Assembly: GCA_028877005.1 (NCBI GenBank)
Contig: JAGWPI010000123.1
Span: 1 to 5,588 of the forward strand
Length of the DNA stretch: 5,588 bases
Origin: Bacteroidota bacterium
GTDB lineage: Bacteria > Bacteroidota > Bacteroidia > Chitinophagales > Chitinophagaceae
Direction of reading: 5' to 3'
The notes below the pieces were generated by a model. The model worked only from the letters and a program-made list of their open reading frames with translations, did not search any database and was not told where the DNA came from. Shown here in pieces: positions 1-5,588 of the stretch; the first letter of the stretch is position 1, and each line of letters starts with the position of its first letter. The position numbers and the translations under genes were made by a program.

Positions 1-192
1 CCGAATGAATTTGAAATCACCGTCAGGCATGGATCCGGTTCCAATTTTAATGTCTTGTTTTTCAACAATTTTGTAGCCCGATGTTGTAAATAACGTGTCA
101 CCTACAAGTTTCGGTAAAGTACTGTACTTGTTTTGCGAATAAGATTTTACAAACAGAAATAATGTCGCAATAACTAAAAATGTTTTTTTCAT
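1..192 (-). CDS. Exported hypothetical protein, N-terminal fragment (64 codons, runs off left edge)
   Basis: An open frame starts with ATG at 192 and runs leftward without a stop to the window edge. The first ~19 residues (MKKTFLVIATLFLFVKSYSQ) form a signal peptide: lysines, a hydrophobic core, then a likely signal peptidase I cut just before Gln20. There is no lipobox Cys. The mature part includes DTLFTTSGYKIVEKQDIKIG followed by GTGSMPDGDFKFIR, a Gly-rich GxGxxPDGDFKxI pattern that I associate with small uncharacterised exported proteins of Bacteroidota; this is recall, not a search result. The leader before the ATG is A-rich, with no Shine-Dalgarno site, as is usual in this phylum. The gene is divergent from the M1 peptidase gene across a 944-bp gap. 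Its function is unknown. The signal peptide and unbroken frame make a real gene likely. Confidence 0.72.
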   Translation of the reverse strand, partial: MKKTFLVIATLFLFVKSYSQNKYSTLPKLVGDTLFTTSGYKIVEKQDIKIGTGSMPDGDFKFIR

Positions 193-440
193 ATTGTAGT
201 TTGTTTTTTTGAAGTATTAGGGTCTGTCCACCATGACAGCCAACTCATAAATATACAAAGTTTTTTAAATGGTTGCCTTTGTGTTAAAAAATATTTTTTT
301 GCTCATTATCAATGCGTTATAACAGTTTTTCGAAATACATATGCGTTTTTACACGCTTTCGTAAAGCCAACTATTTTACATAAATAAAAAATACTATACC
401 TACTAACAGAATCCGTATGTATGGTTTCCGCTCTACTGCG

Positions 441-462
441 CATGGGTAAGTACTTTACCATG
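441..462. repeat. Imperfect dyad CATGGGTAA / TTACCATG
   Basis: The left arm at 441-449 pairs with the right arm at 455-462 over 8 bp, with one unpaired G (446) and a 5-nt loop. The self-complementary AAGTACTT lies at its centre. It could be a small operator or a chance dyad; nothing like a T-run follows, so it is not a terminator. Confidence 0.35.
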
Positions 463-791
463 TTTTCTTTGCTGTTTTACTGCTTTTTTTTACCTACTGC
501 CATTTTACTATCGATCTGTTGCAAAGCGGTTATGGCTTCGCCACCCTCACTCCCAAGTTGTTTTCCCATTCGCAAAGCAATTGTTAATGATGCAATATGT
601 AAAAACTAAAATAGTATTTAATTTTTATTTAAAAAAACGTATTTCTACGTATTGGTATTGCTGTTTTTATTTATATATTAAGCATGTAGTCGGGCTTCTC
701 CACTTAACTGTTGGGGGTTATTGCTGAAGTGGTCTTATTAAATAAATTGGATTGGCTTTAATTACTTCTTGGCATTGGGCTATGCTACTTT

Positions 792-819
792 ATGTACTGA
801 TTGCTGATAATCAGTACAT
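792..819. repeat. Perfect 11-bp inverted repeat, 6-nt loop
   Basis: The arm ATGTACTGATT (792-802) is exactly reverse-complementary to AATCAGTACAT (809-819), with loop GCTGAT between them. No T-run follows on either strand, so an intrinsic terminator is unlikely. A 28-bp perfect dyad in a promoter-bearing gap fits a binding site for a dimeric regulator, or a hairpin in the leader RNA of the downstream peptidase gene. It is about 320 bp upstream of that gene's start, which is far for a simple operator. The symmetry is certain; the role is not. Confidence 0.6.
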
Positions 820-872
820 CTTCTATTTATATACTATAATTGCATCCTTTACAACCAATAACAACTACCAAC

Positions 873-905
873 CTGCTTCGATACTGCTTCGAGACATGTT
901 CGATA
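873..905 (+). repeat. Three tandem 11-bp repeats with TTCGA core
   Basis: Three contiguous units read CTGCTTCGATA (873-883), CTGCTTCGAGA (884-894) and CATGTTCGATA (895-905). The first two differ at one position, and the third keeps the TTCGATA end. The TTCGA cores sit at 877, 888 and 899, exactly 11 bp apart, about one helical turn, so all face the same side of the DNA. The array abuts TAGTTTTG (906-913), which fits the Bacteroidota -7 consensus TAnnTTTG, though no TTG-type -33 box lies at the right distance. Reverse-oriented copies of the core occur downstream (see 888-967). Direct repeats with helical phasing are typical of sites for cooperatively binding regulators; that role is inferred. 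Confidence 0.55.
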
Positions 906-967
906 TAGTTTTGGCAAATGCCGAAAAATACTGGTATTTGCCTCCAATTTGTCGAACACCTGTCGAA
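888..967. promoter_or_regulatory. Nested 80-bp palindrome upstream of the M1 peptidase gene (candidate operator or structured RNA)
   Basis: All arms share one axis between 927 and 928. The inner stem pairs GGCAAATGCC (913-922) with GGTATTTGCC (933-942): 10 bp including one G-T wobble, around a 10-nt loop. The middle stem pairs TGTTCGATA (897-905) with TTGTCGAACA (949-958): 9 pairs from 897/958 to 905/950, one a wobble. The outer stem pairs TTCGA (888-892) with TCGAA (963-967). The two right-hand cores (952-956 and 963-967) lie 11 bp apart and mirror the two left-hand cores exactly. The element lies 169 bp before the peptidase start. It could be a double-sided operator, a folded leader or small RNA, or a mobile palindromic repeat unit. 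The sequence cannot decide between these. Confidence 0.5.
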
Positions 968-1136
968 CAAAATGGCTATCATACCCATAAAATGGACATT
1001 TTTTATCCAAAACCTTAATTTTTACCTAAAATGCCTGCCAATCATCCATTATTTTTTTCAATACATAGCGCTCCTGCTTATCTTAGATGTTCTTTTTTTA
1101 ACATACCCATTCATTAATCACATTAAAATTATGCAC

Positions 1137-3086
1137 ATGAAGAAATGGATTTCTTTTTTTGCATTGCTGGCTATCCTAAATGGCTCGCATGCGCAAACAA
1201 CGGGCAATTACAACCAACACGAGGCTTTTGCTCCTATGTTTTATCCCGCCTTTGGCGATAAAGTAAGGGCCGCCGATGGTACCCCCGGCCCTGAATACTG
1301 GCAAAACCGCGCCGATTATACAATTAATGCTAGCTTAGATACCAATATGCAAAGTATTAAAGGTGCAGTACTTATTACGTATACCAATAATAGTCCGCAA
1401 AACCTTTCTTTTCTCTGGTTGCAATTAGATCAAAATATCTATAACCAATCTTCAAGGGGTGTTGCTACTACCGCGGTTTCCGGTGGTCGTTGGGCTAATC
1501 GGAATAATTTTAATGGGGGTTATAATATTGAATCGGTAGAGGTAGTGGTAGATGGTAAATCTGAAAAAGCCAATTACTTAATTAACGATACCCGCATGCA
1601 AATTAAATTGGCTAAACTTTTAAAAGCGCAGGGCGGAAAAATGCAAATTAAAATTAATTACAGTTTTAAAATTCCGGAATATGGTACCGACCGTTTGGGT
1701 AGACTGGATACCAAAAATGGTTGGATTTATGAAATTGCACAATGGTATCCACGCATGTGTGTATATGATAATGTGTATGGTTGGAATACCTTGCCTTACT
1801 TGGGACAAGGTGAATTTTATTTGGAATATGGTAATATTGAATACAATGTTACCGTGCCGGGTAATTTAATTGTGGGGGGCTCCGGTGAACTGATGAACCC
1901 ACAAGAAGTATTAACAGCTACCGAATTAAAACGCTGGAAAGAGGCATCGCAAAGCGATAAAACCGTTATGCTGCGCACCGCTGCCGAAGTAACCAACCCC
2001 GCCAGCCGTCCGTTTAATAAAATGCTTACCTGGAAGTTTAAATGCCTTAATACCCGCGATGTGGCTTGGGCCGCCTCTCGTGCTTTTATTTGGGATGCAG
2101 CGCGTATTAACTTACCCAGTGGTAAAAAATCATTGGCTATGAGTGTATATCCGGTTGAAAGCAATGGTGATAGCAGTTGGAAACGCTCTACCGAATTTGT
2201 AAAAGGAGCTATTGAATATTATTCTAAATATTTATACGAGTTTACTTACCCTTCTGCTACTAACGTAGCCGGTATTGTGGGTGGTATGGAATATCCGGGC
2301 ATTGTATTTTGCAGCTACCGTGCTAGTGGCCCCAGTTTATGGAATGTTACCTCACACGAATTTGGCCATAATTGGTTCCCCATGATTGTGGGTAGTAATG
2401 AACGCAAGTTTCCCTGGATGGATGAGGGCTTTAATACCTTTATCAATACCATGGCCGATACCCATTTTAATAAAGGCGAATTTGTGAACCACCGTATGGA
2501 TAATCGCCATATGGCGGCTCGTTATGTGTTTAGAGATAGCACCGAAAGTATTTTTACTATTCCCGATGTTATTCAACCCCAAAACCTGGGTATTTATGCC
2601 TACTATAAACCGGGTATGGGCTTGGAATTGCTACGCGAAGAAATTTTAGGCCCCGGCCGTTTTGATAGCGCATTTAGTTATTATGTGCACCAATGGGCAT
2701 TTAAACACCCAACACCTTGGGACTTTTTCCATTGTATAGAAAACTATACCGGGGAAACATTAGATTGGTTTTGGCGGGGATGGTTTATGTATAATTGGAA
2801 GATTGACCAAGCAGTAAAAGGTGTGGCTTATAACGATAATAACCCTGCCGATGGAAGTTTAATCACTATCGAAAACTTAGGCCAATTGCCAATGCCTGTT
2901 ACAGTGGCTATTACAGAAGCCGATGGTAAAACCGGTATTGTACATTTGCCTGTTGAAATTTGGCAACATGGGGCTACTTGGAAATTTAGGTATCCTTCTA
3001 CCCAAAAAATTACCAAAGTGGTAATAGATCCTAACAATAAATTACCCGATTACAATAATGCCAATAATACTTGGCAAGCCCAATAA
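1137..3086 (+). CDS. Secreted M1-family zinc metallopeptidase (aminopeptidase-like)
   Basis: The product is a 649-residue gluzincin, expected to cleave N-terminal residues from peptides outside the cytoplasm. Residues 1-19 ([19 protein letters not shown]) are a signal peptide with a cut before Gln20 and no lipobox. An N-terminal beta-rich M1 domain follows (~45-300). The catalytic domain carries GGMEYPG (382-388), equivalent to the GxMEN exopeptidase loop with Asn replaced by Tyr; HEFGH (His407, Glu408, His411) and Glu430 in WMDEG, giving HExxH-X18-E for zinc; and Tyr490 in YYKPG, aligned with the transition-state Tyr of the family. Residues ~560-649 form a beta domain; the large ERAP1-type C-terminal domain is absent, as in short bacterial M1 enzymes. 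No T9SS sorting tail is evident. I chose the ATG at 1137 because it starts the signal peptide; ATG 1131 (MHMKK) is possible, and the frame stays open back to 918 through non-coding-looking sequence. A strong terminator follows. Family confidence is high; substrate specificity is unknown. Confidence 0.95.
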   Translation: MKKWISFFALLAILNGSHAQTTGNYNQHEAFAPMFYPAFGDKVRAADGTPGPEYWQNRADYTINASLDTNMQSIKGAVLITYTNNSPQNLSFLWLQLDQNIYNQSSRGVATTAVSGGRWANRNNFNGGYNIESVEVVVDGKSEKANYLINDTRMQIKLAKLLKAQGGKMQIKINYSFKIPEYGTDRLGRLDTKNGWIYEIAQWYPRMCVYDNVYGWNTLPYLGQGEFYLEYGNIEYNVTVPGNLIVGGSGELMNPQEVLTATELKRWKEASQSDKTVMLRTAAEVTNPASRPFNKMLTWKFKCLNTRDVAWAASRAFIWDAARINLPSGKKSLAMSVYPVESNGDSSWKRSTEFVKGAIEYYSKYLYEFTYPSATNVAGIVGGMEYPGIVFCSYRASGPSLWNVTSHEFGHNWFPMIVGSNERKFPWMDEGFNTFINTMADTHFNKGEFVNHRMDNRHMAARYVFRDSTESIFTIPDVIQPQNLGIYAYYKPGMGLELLREEILGPGRFDSAFSYYVHQWAFKHPTPWDFFHCIENYTGETLDWFWRGWFMYNWKIDQAVKGVAYNDNNPADGSLITIENLGQLPMPVTVAITEADGKTGIVHLPVEIWQHGATWKFRYPSTQKITKVVIDPNNKLPDYNNANNTWQAQ

Positions 3087-3114
3087 AATAAACACTTTTC
3101 TTTGTACACCTACT

Positions 3115-3153
3115 TCCGGATGCAGCACTTATTTTCTGCATCCGGATTTTTTT
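3115..3153 (+). terminator. Strong intrinsic terminator of the M1 peptidase gene
   Basis: A perfect 11-bp stem, TCCGGATGCAG (3115-3125) with CTGCATCCGGA (3136-3146), encloses a 10-nt loop and is followed by seven T (3147-3153). It lies 28 bp after the peptidase stop codon. It implies that the SGNH hydrolase downstream has its own promoter. Confidence 0.92.
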
Positions 3154-3223
3154 GTAGCATAGGGTAAAGCCTTTTTTTTGAAAGTGTGGACTACCACACA
3201 CTAAAATATTCAATAAAAAAATA

Positions 3224-3255
3224 TTTGTTTTCGCCTTTTTTGGGCGTTATATTTA
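3224..3255 (+). promoter_or_regulatory. Candidate Bacteroidota-type promoter (TTTG-N20-TATATTTA) for the SGNH hydrolase gene
   Basis: TTTG at 3224-3227 is followed after 20 bp by TATATTTA (3248-3255), which matches the phylum's -7 element TAnnTTTG at 7 of 8 positions; the spacing is within the known range. It comes just after the upstream terminator, as expected for a new transcription unit, and would give a leader of about 150 nt. In AT-rich DNA such matches arise by chance, so this is a weak call. Confidence 0.35.
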
Positions 3256-3413
3256 CAACACGATAATCGGAATAGATTTATCCATTTTCTCTTGCACATT
3301 TTCCCTGACTTTTTATGACTAATGAAACACACAATATGCCGAAAGGTGCATAAGCAGTGTTTTTTGCGGTTCTGAAAATGTGTGGGTTATTATTCAATAT
3401 ATAATCTGTTTGT

Positions 3414-4109
3414 ATGAAAGCAAGTAAATGGCTGAGTGGTATTTTTTTGTGGGTATTTGGCAGCTTGTCGGCACAAGTAACCCACCAACATTTGTTTGAT
3501 ACCTCGGGCTTTATGCCGGAGCACTATGCCCAACGGATGGCCCTTTTTGCTGCCGAGCCTGTGGCAAAGGGTAAAATTATTTTTTTGGGTAACAGCATTA
3601 CAGAAATGGGTAATTGGAAAATGTTGTTACATGATTCAACTGTCATTAATCGGGGTATTGGCGGCGATAATACCTATGGGGTGCTTCATCGTATACAGGA
3701 GGTAATTGCGCTGCAACCGGCTAAACTGTTTTTATTAATTGGTATTAATGATATTGGAAAAGATATACCCGATGAGGTAATAGCCGATAATATTGGTAAA
3801 ATTGTGCGGCGTGTGCAGGCAGGTAGTCCACATACCCAAGTATATGTAGAAAGTATTATGCCGGTTAATCCGGATGTGCTTAATTTTCCGCAACATTATG
3901 ATAAGCAAAGCCATATTCTGCATACCAATCAATTAATACAACAAGTGGCCGCACGGTTACAGGTGCCTTACATTAATATTCATGATTTGTTTACCGATGC
4001 AAAGGGTCGTTTACAGGCTTCATACACTGCAGATGGATTGCATTTAACTGCTGCAGGGGGTGGTTATGAAAAGTGGATAAACTATTTAAGAGAAAAAGGC
4101 TATTTATAA
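3414..4109 (+). CDS. Secreted SGNH/GDSL-family hydrolase (esterase-like)
   Basis: The 231-residue product is likely an exported esterase, for example one removing acyl groups from sugars or lipids. Residues 1-20 (MKASKWLSGIFLWVFGSLSA) form a signal peptide, so the mature protein starts at Gln21. All four SGNH blocks are present: block I FLGNSIT (nucleophile Ser61; GNS in place of GDS, a common variant in Bacteroidota), block II NRGIGGD (Gly81 or Gly83 for the oxyanion hole), block III GIND (Asn112), and block V DGLH (Asp207 and His210 of the triad). The length is that of a single-domain enzyme. Right after block V, LTAAGGGYEKW has about two more glycines than the usual LTAAGYxxW; they lie in a run of G bases (4057-4061), so a real loop variant is likely as the frame is kept. 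The leader is A/T-rich, with no Shine-Dalgarno site. The gene converges with the sulfur operon. The natural substrate cannot be told from sequence. Confidence 0.93.
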   Translation: MKASKWLSGIFLWVFGSLSAQVTHQHLFDTSGFMPEHYAQRMALFAAEPVAKGKIIFLGNSITEMGNWKMLLHDSTVINRGIGGDNTYGVLHRIQEVIALQPAKLFLLIGINDIGKDIPDEVIADNIGKIVRRVQAGSPHTQVYVESIMPVNPDVLNFPQHYDKQSHILHTNQLIQQVAARLQVPYINIHDLFTDAKGRLQASYTADGLHLTAAGGGYEKWINYLREKGYL

Positions 4110-4233
4110 ATAAGGGTATTGGGTACAAAAGGCTTTGATGTTTGGCTTATGAATTGGGGGTAAGGGCTGCCAAGGTTTAAGCATACCACCCATCATGAAA
4201 AGGAGAAGTACAACAATGGCAAATGGGGTTATA

Positions 4234-4274
4234 CAAAACAAAAACTGACCGATTATAGACATATCCGGTCAGTT
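4234..4274 (-). terminator. Intrinsic terminator of the minus-strand sulfur operon
   Basis: AACTGACCG (4243-4251) is exactly reverse-complementary to CGGTCAGTT (4266-4274), with a 14-nt loop. Read on the minus strand, the stem is followed by TTTGTTTTG (4242-4234), a U-rich tail. It lies 25 bp beyond the DsrE2-like stop codon. On the plus strand only ATATTA follows, so it works mainly for the leftward operon, though it might also stop the convergent SGNH transcript, for which I found no better terminator in 4110-4233. Confidence 0.75.
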
Positions 4275-4299
4275 ATATTAAAGATTGCATGCCAACTAT

Positions 4300-4782
4300 T
4301 TATACAAAAAGCATATGGGTACCTAGTCCGGAACCTTGCTTGTAAAAATCGCCAACGGTAATAACGCCATCTAAATCGTCGTACATATCTTCTTTTTTGT
4401 AGTGAAACATTTCCATGGCCAATTTACAAGCCCATAGCTTAACGCCGGATGCTTTTAGAATATCTAAAAACTCTAACACATCGGGCATATCAATTTTTTC
4501 CATTTCTTTTTTCATCATATTAGTAGCTAGGGCTTCAACACCGGGCAAGCCGCCCAATAAAGTAGGCATATGTAGGGCAGGGTTACCCACTGTAGCGGTA
4601 TGCAAATGTTCTAATTTGCCTTTGTGTATGGCTTCTAAACCAAAAAAGGTAAAAAACATTTCTGCTTCAATGCCTTCCATACGGGCACCATTGGCCAGTA
4701 CAAAAGCAGCATACACATTTTCAAGGGTGGCTTTAGAAAGTATAATCATCATCTTTCTAACTTCGCCATTAAATTCATTCAT
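4300..4782 (-). CDS. DsrE2-like (DsrE/DsrF/DrsH-like family) sulfur-transfer protein
   Basis: The 160-residue cytoplasmic protein fits the DsrE2-like group. Residues 11-20 (MMIILSKATL) give the first beta strand, followed by a helix (VYAAFVLANGARMEG) and the hallmark FFTFFGL (43-49, usually FFTFWGL). Its only cysteine, Cys119 in LWACKLAMEM, sits where the family carries its sulfur-binding Cys. The C-terminal DGVITVGDFYKQ is also typical. Family members bind sulfane sulfur as a persulfide and pass it to partners such as TusA or DsrC; that role here is inferred from the family and from the TusE/DsrC gene 19 bp upstream. I chose the ATG at 4782 because it gives the usual length and sits behind an A/T-rich leader. 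A start at 4836 would overlap the upstream gene, and one at Met10 or Met11 is also conceivable. Unlike some DsrE2 proteins, no membrane segment is apparent. Confidence 0.87.
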   Translation of the reverse strand: MNEFNGEVRKMMIILSKATLENVYAAFVLANGARMEGIEAEMFFTFFGLEAIHKGKLEHLHTATVGNPALHMPTLLGGLPGVEALATNMMKKEMEKIDMPDVLEFLDILKASGVKLWACKLAMEMFHYKKEDMYDDLDGVITVGDFYKQGSGLGTHMLFV

Positions 4783-4801
4783 AGTATTATTATTTATAGG
4801 G

Positions 4802-5110
4802 TTAAATACAACTGGCTGGCTTAGGTATTCCGGCAATTTTAGTAGCGGCCTTTAAGGGTGCATTAGGAAATAACTGATAAAATTCCTTAATATCTACTAC
4901 GCCGCTTTTGCCAATTTTACGAATACTTAACGGACTATCATTTTTGTATTCATTTTGTAAATAGGTTATTACCTCCCAATGCCTGGGTGTTAAAGTAATA
5001 TTTAAATCTTTGGCAATGGCTTCTGCAACAGCCGGTGTCCATTGTGCAAAATTGGTTAAATATCCTTCTTCATTTACATCAACTGTAGTGTTGGCTAATT
5101 GTGTTTGCAT
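4802..5110 (-). CDS. tusE: TusE/DsrC/DsvC-family sulfur carrier protein
   Basis: The 102-residue protein matches the family over its whole length: VDVNEEGYLTNFAQWTPAVA (10-29), the HWEVITYLQNEY helix (44-55), YQLFP (78-82), and the flexible C-terminal arm KIAGIPKPASCI. Cys101, the penultimate residue, is the conserved sulfur-accepting cysteine. The second cysteine of true DsrC, 11 residues earlier, is Thr90 here. That makes it TusE-like and argues against the DsrC trisulfide role with dissimilatory sulfite reductase. The family carries persulfide sulfur between proteins in the cytoplasm. The neighbours, an SQR 33 bp upstream and a DsrE2-like gene 19 bp downstream on the same strand, suggest handling of sulfur released by sulfide oxidation instead of tRNA thiolation, but TusA or TusBCD could lie outside the window. 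The ATG start at 5110 follows an A-rich leader (AAAACAAACATACT). The symbol is by family; the exact function is open. Confidence 0.92.
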   Translation of the reverse strand: MQTQLANTTVDVNEEGYLTNFAQWTPAVAEAIAKDLNITLTPRHWEVITYLQNEYKNDSPLSIRKIGKSGVVDIKEFYQLFPNAPLKAATKIAGIPKPASCI

Positions 5111-5143
5111 AGTATGTTTGTTTTATGGTGAATGAATTAAAAA

Positions 5144-5588
5144 TTAATCAAAATGTTTACCTGCTTCTTGCATGGTAGCAGAAACAAAGGGAATATGGGT
5201 GCCTTTTAAAAGCATATTCCAATAAATCCATCTAAAGGCTAATTTGCCCATATGGTTCATGCGGCTTTCTTTTAAAAGCCTTAATGGACCAACTCCAGGA
5301 AATGGAAAGCTGCCTTCAACAGGTTCATGGGTATAATTAAAATCTATCAGCAATGCTTTACCGTTACCTGTTTCAATAAAGCAGTTAGCATGTCCGTCAA
5401 ATTCTTCTTTTAAAGGTTCTCCTTTAATGTAACGAAGAATGTTTTCGGTTAATATTTCTGCTTCAAAGTGGGCAACTGAACCGGCTTTTGAAGCGGGTAT
5501 ATTAGAGGCATCGCCAATTACAAATATGTTGGCATAGTTTTTAGATTGTAAGGTGGCACGATGGGTGGGAACATAATTTAAATCATCC
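5144..5588 (-). CDS. sqr: Sulfide:quinone oxidoreductase-like FAD protein, C-terminal 147 residues (5' end beyond window)
   Basis: The frame enters from the right edge (first full codon at 5587) and ends with TAA at 5144. The visible part starts with VPTHRATLQSKNYANIFVIGD: the GD of the second FAD-binding motif, followed by ASNIPASKAGSVAHFEAE, as in the SQR/flavocytochrome c sulfide dehydrogenase branch. DGHANC (visible residues 64-69) places a cysteine where the family has its C-terminal redox-active Cys. The block ETGNGKALLIDFNY and the SRMNHMGKLAFRWIYWNMLLKG helix match SQR C-termini, where amphipathic helices attach the enzyme to the inner face of the membrane. It would oxidise sulfide to sulfane sulfur and pass electrons to quinone. 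The first catalytic cysteines lie outside the window, so a related NADH-type flavoprotein is not fully excluded. It is the upstream visible gene of an operon with the TusE/DsrC and DsrE2-like genes, and the promoter is not in view. Confidence 0.85.
   Translation of the reverse strand, partial: DDLNYVPTHRATLQSKNYANIFVIGDASNIPASKAGSVAHFEAEILTENILRYIKGEPLKEEFDGHANCFIETGNGKALLIDFNYTHEPVEGSFPFPGVGPLRLLKESRMNHMGKLAFRWIYWNMLLKGTHIPFVSATMQEAGKHFD

Larger units (their letters stand above)
193..1136. other. Long AT-rich divergent intergenic region (944 bp) with several dyads, no supported gene
   Basis: The gap separates the divergent starts of the exported hypothetical protein and the M1 peptidase. 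Short open frames at 421-609 and 752-1018 (plus) have no recognisable domain, no good start context, and rest on AT-rich or dyad sequence, so I do not call them genes. Small dyads include CTGTC/GACAG (224-228/235-239), GCTTT/AAAGC (355-359/363-367) and CCACTT/AAGTGG (700-705/727-732). ACGTATT occurs twice, 10 bp apart (637-643 and 647-653). The larger symmetric elements are listed separately. The region should hold both divergent promoters, but I found no full TTTG-N20-TAnnTTTG promoter for either gene. It could also hide a small RNA or a decayed gene; neither is shown. Confidence 0.6.
3087..3413. other. Intergenic region between peptidase and SGNH hydrolase genes (327 bp)
   Basis: Apart from the terminator, the gap holds a small hairpin, GTGTGG (3184-3189) with CCACAC (3194-3199) around a 4-nt loop, which has no T-run and no clear role. 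It also holds a candidate promoter at 3224-3255. I see no supportable gene; an antisense frame at 3031-3213 only spans the terminator and the end of the peptidase gene. The last ~20 bases before the SGNH start are AT-rich (TATATAATCTGTTTGT) without a Shine-Dalgarno site. Confidence 0.6.

Noticed and set aside
248..263. Minus-strand -7-like boxes (TATATTTA, AAACTTTG) for the left-edge gene
   Set aside because: Each has one mismatch, and no TTG-type -33 element lies 17-23 bp upstream, so a promoter call would rest on AT-rich chance matches.
421..609. 62-codon plus-strand open frame with a hydrophobic stretch
   Set aside because: No recognisable domain, no start context, and composition as expected from AT-rich non-coding DNA; hydrophobic translation is typical of T-rich sequence.
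873..969. CRISPR-like repeat array
   Set aside because: The units are only 11 bp, contiguous without spacers, and the downstream copies are inverted; no cas gene is present.
752..1018. 88-codon plus-strand open frame
   Set aside because: It starts at a TTG and runs through the inverted repeat, the 11-bp repeats and the palindrome, so its residues reflect those elements and not a protein.
1817..2164. 115-codon antisense frame inside the M1 peptidase gene
   Set aside because: It lies opposite a clearly conserved coding sequence and has no family features; it is a shadow of the peptidase frame.
4110..4233. Forward terminator for the SGNH hydrolase gene
   Set aside because: Only a weak 5-bp pairing (TTGGC 4142-4146 with GCCAA 4169-4173) with a long loop and no T-run; the hairpin at 4243-4274 has its U-rich tail on the minus strand.
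4415..4855. 146-codon plus-strand frame opposite the sulfur genes
   Set aside because: It is antisense to the well-supported DsrE2-like and TusE/DsrC genes and resembles no protein I know.
5144..5353. Separate 69-residue gene starting at TTG 5353
   Set aside because: The frame continues without a stop to the right edge with SQR-family motifs, so the TTG is an internal leucine codon of the larger gene.

Overview
The window looks like a chromosomal piece of a Bacteroidota bacterium, probably close to Chitinophagaceae or Sphingobacteriia. The grounds are low G+C, A-rich leaders instead of Shine-Dalgarno sites, secreted proteins with short MK-type signal peptides, and gene families common in that phylum (a short M1 metallopeptidase, a GNSIT-type SGNH esterase, an SQR/DsrC/DsrE2 sulfur module). 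The taxon is inferred from style and was not confirmed by a search.

Layout, left to right. Positions 1-192 (minus) hold the first 64 codons of a small exported protein that runs off the left edge. Next is an unusually long AT-rich gap (193-1136) with no convincing gene. It contains several dyads, the most striking being a nested palindrome at 888-967 joined to three 11-bp tandem repeats at 873-905. Positions 1137-3086 (plus) encode a secreted M1-family zinc metallopeptidase with its full active site, followed by a strong intrinsic terminator at 3115-3153. After a 327-bp gap with a plausible Bacteroidota-type promoter, 3414-4109 (plus) encodes a secreted SGNH/GDSL hydrolase.

The right end is a convergent, minus-strand sulfur operon. 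It reads sulfide:quinone oxidoreductase (C-terminal part, 5144-5588), TusE/DsrC-family sulfur carrier (4802-5110), DsrE2-like protein (4300-4782), then a terminator hairpin at 4234-4274. The inferred working model is that the membrane flavoprotein oxidises sulfide, and the two small cytoplasmic thiol proteins accept or relay the resulting sulfane sulfur. No dsrAB or TusBCD genes are visible. The two exported hydrolases are more likely independent nutrient-scavenging enzymes, since a terminator separates them.

The genes themselves belong to known families. The least explained sequence is the symmetric element upstream of the peptidase gene.
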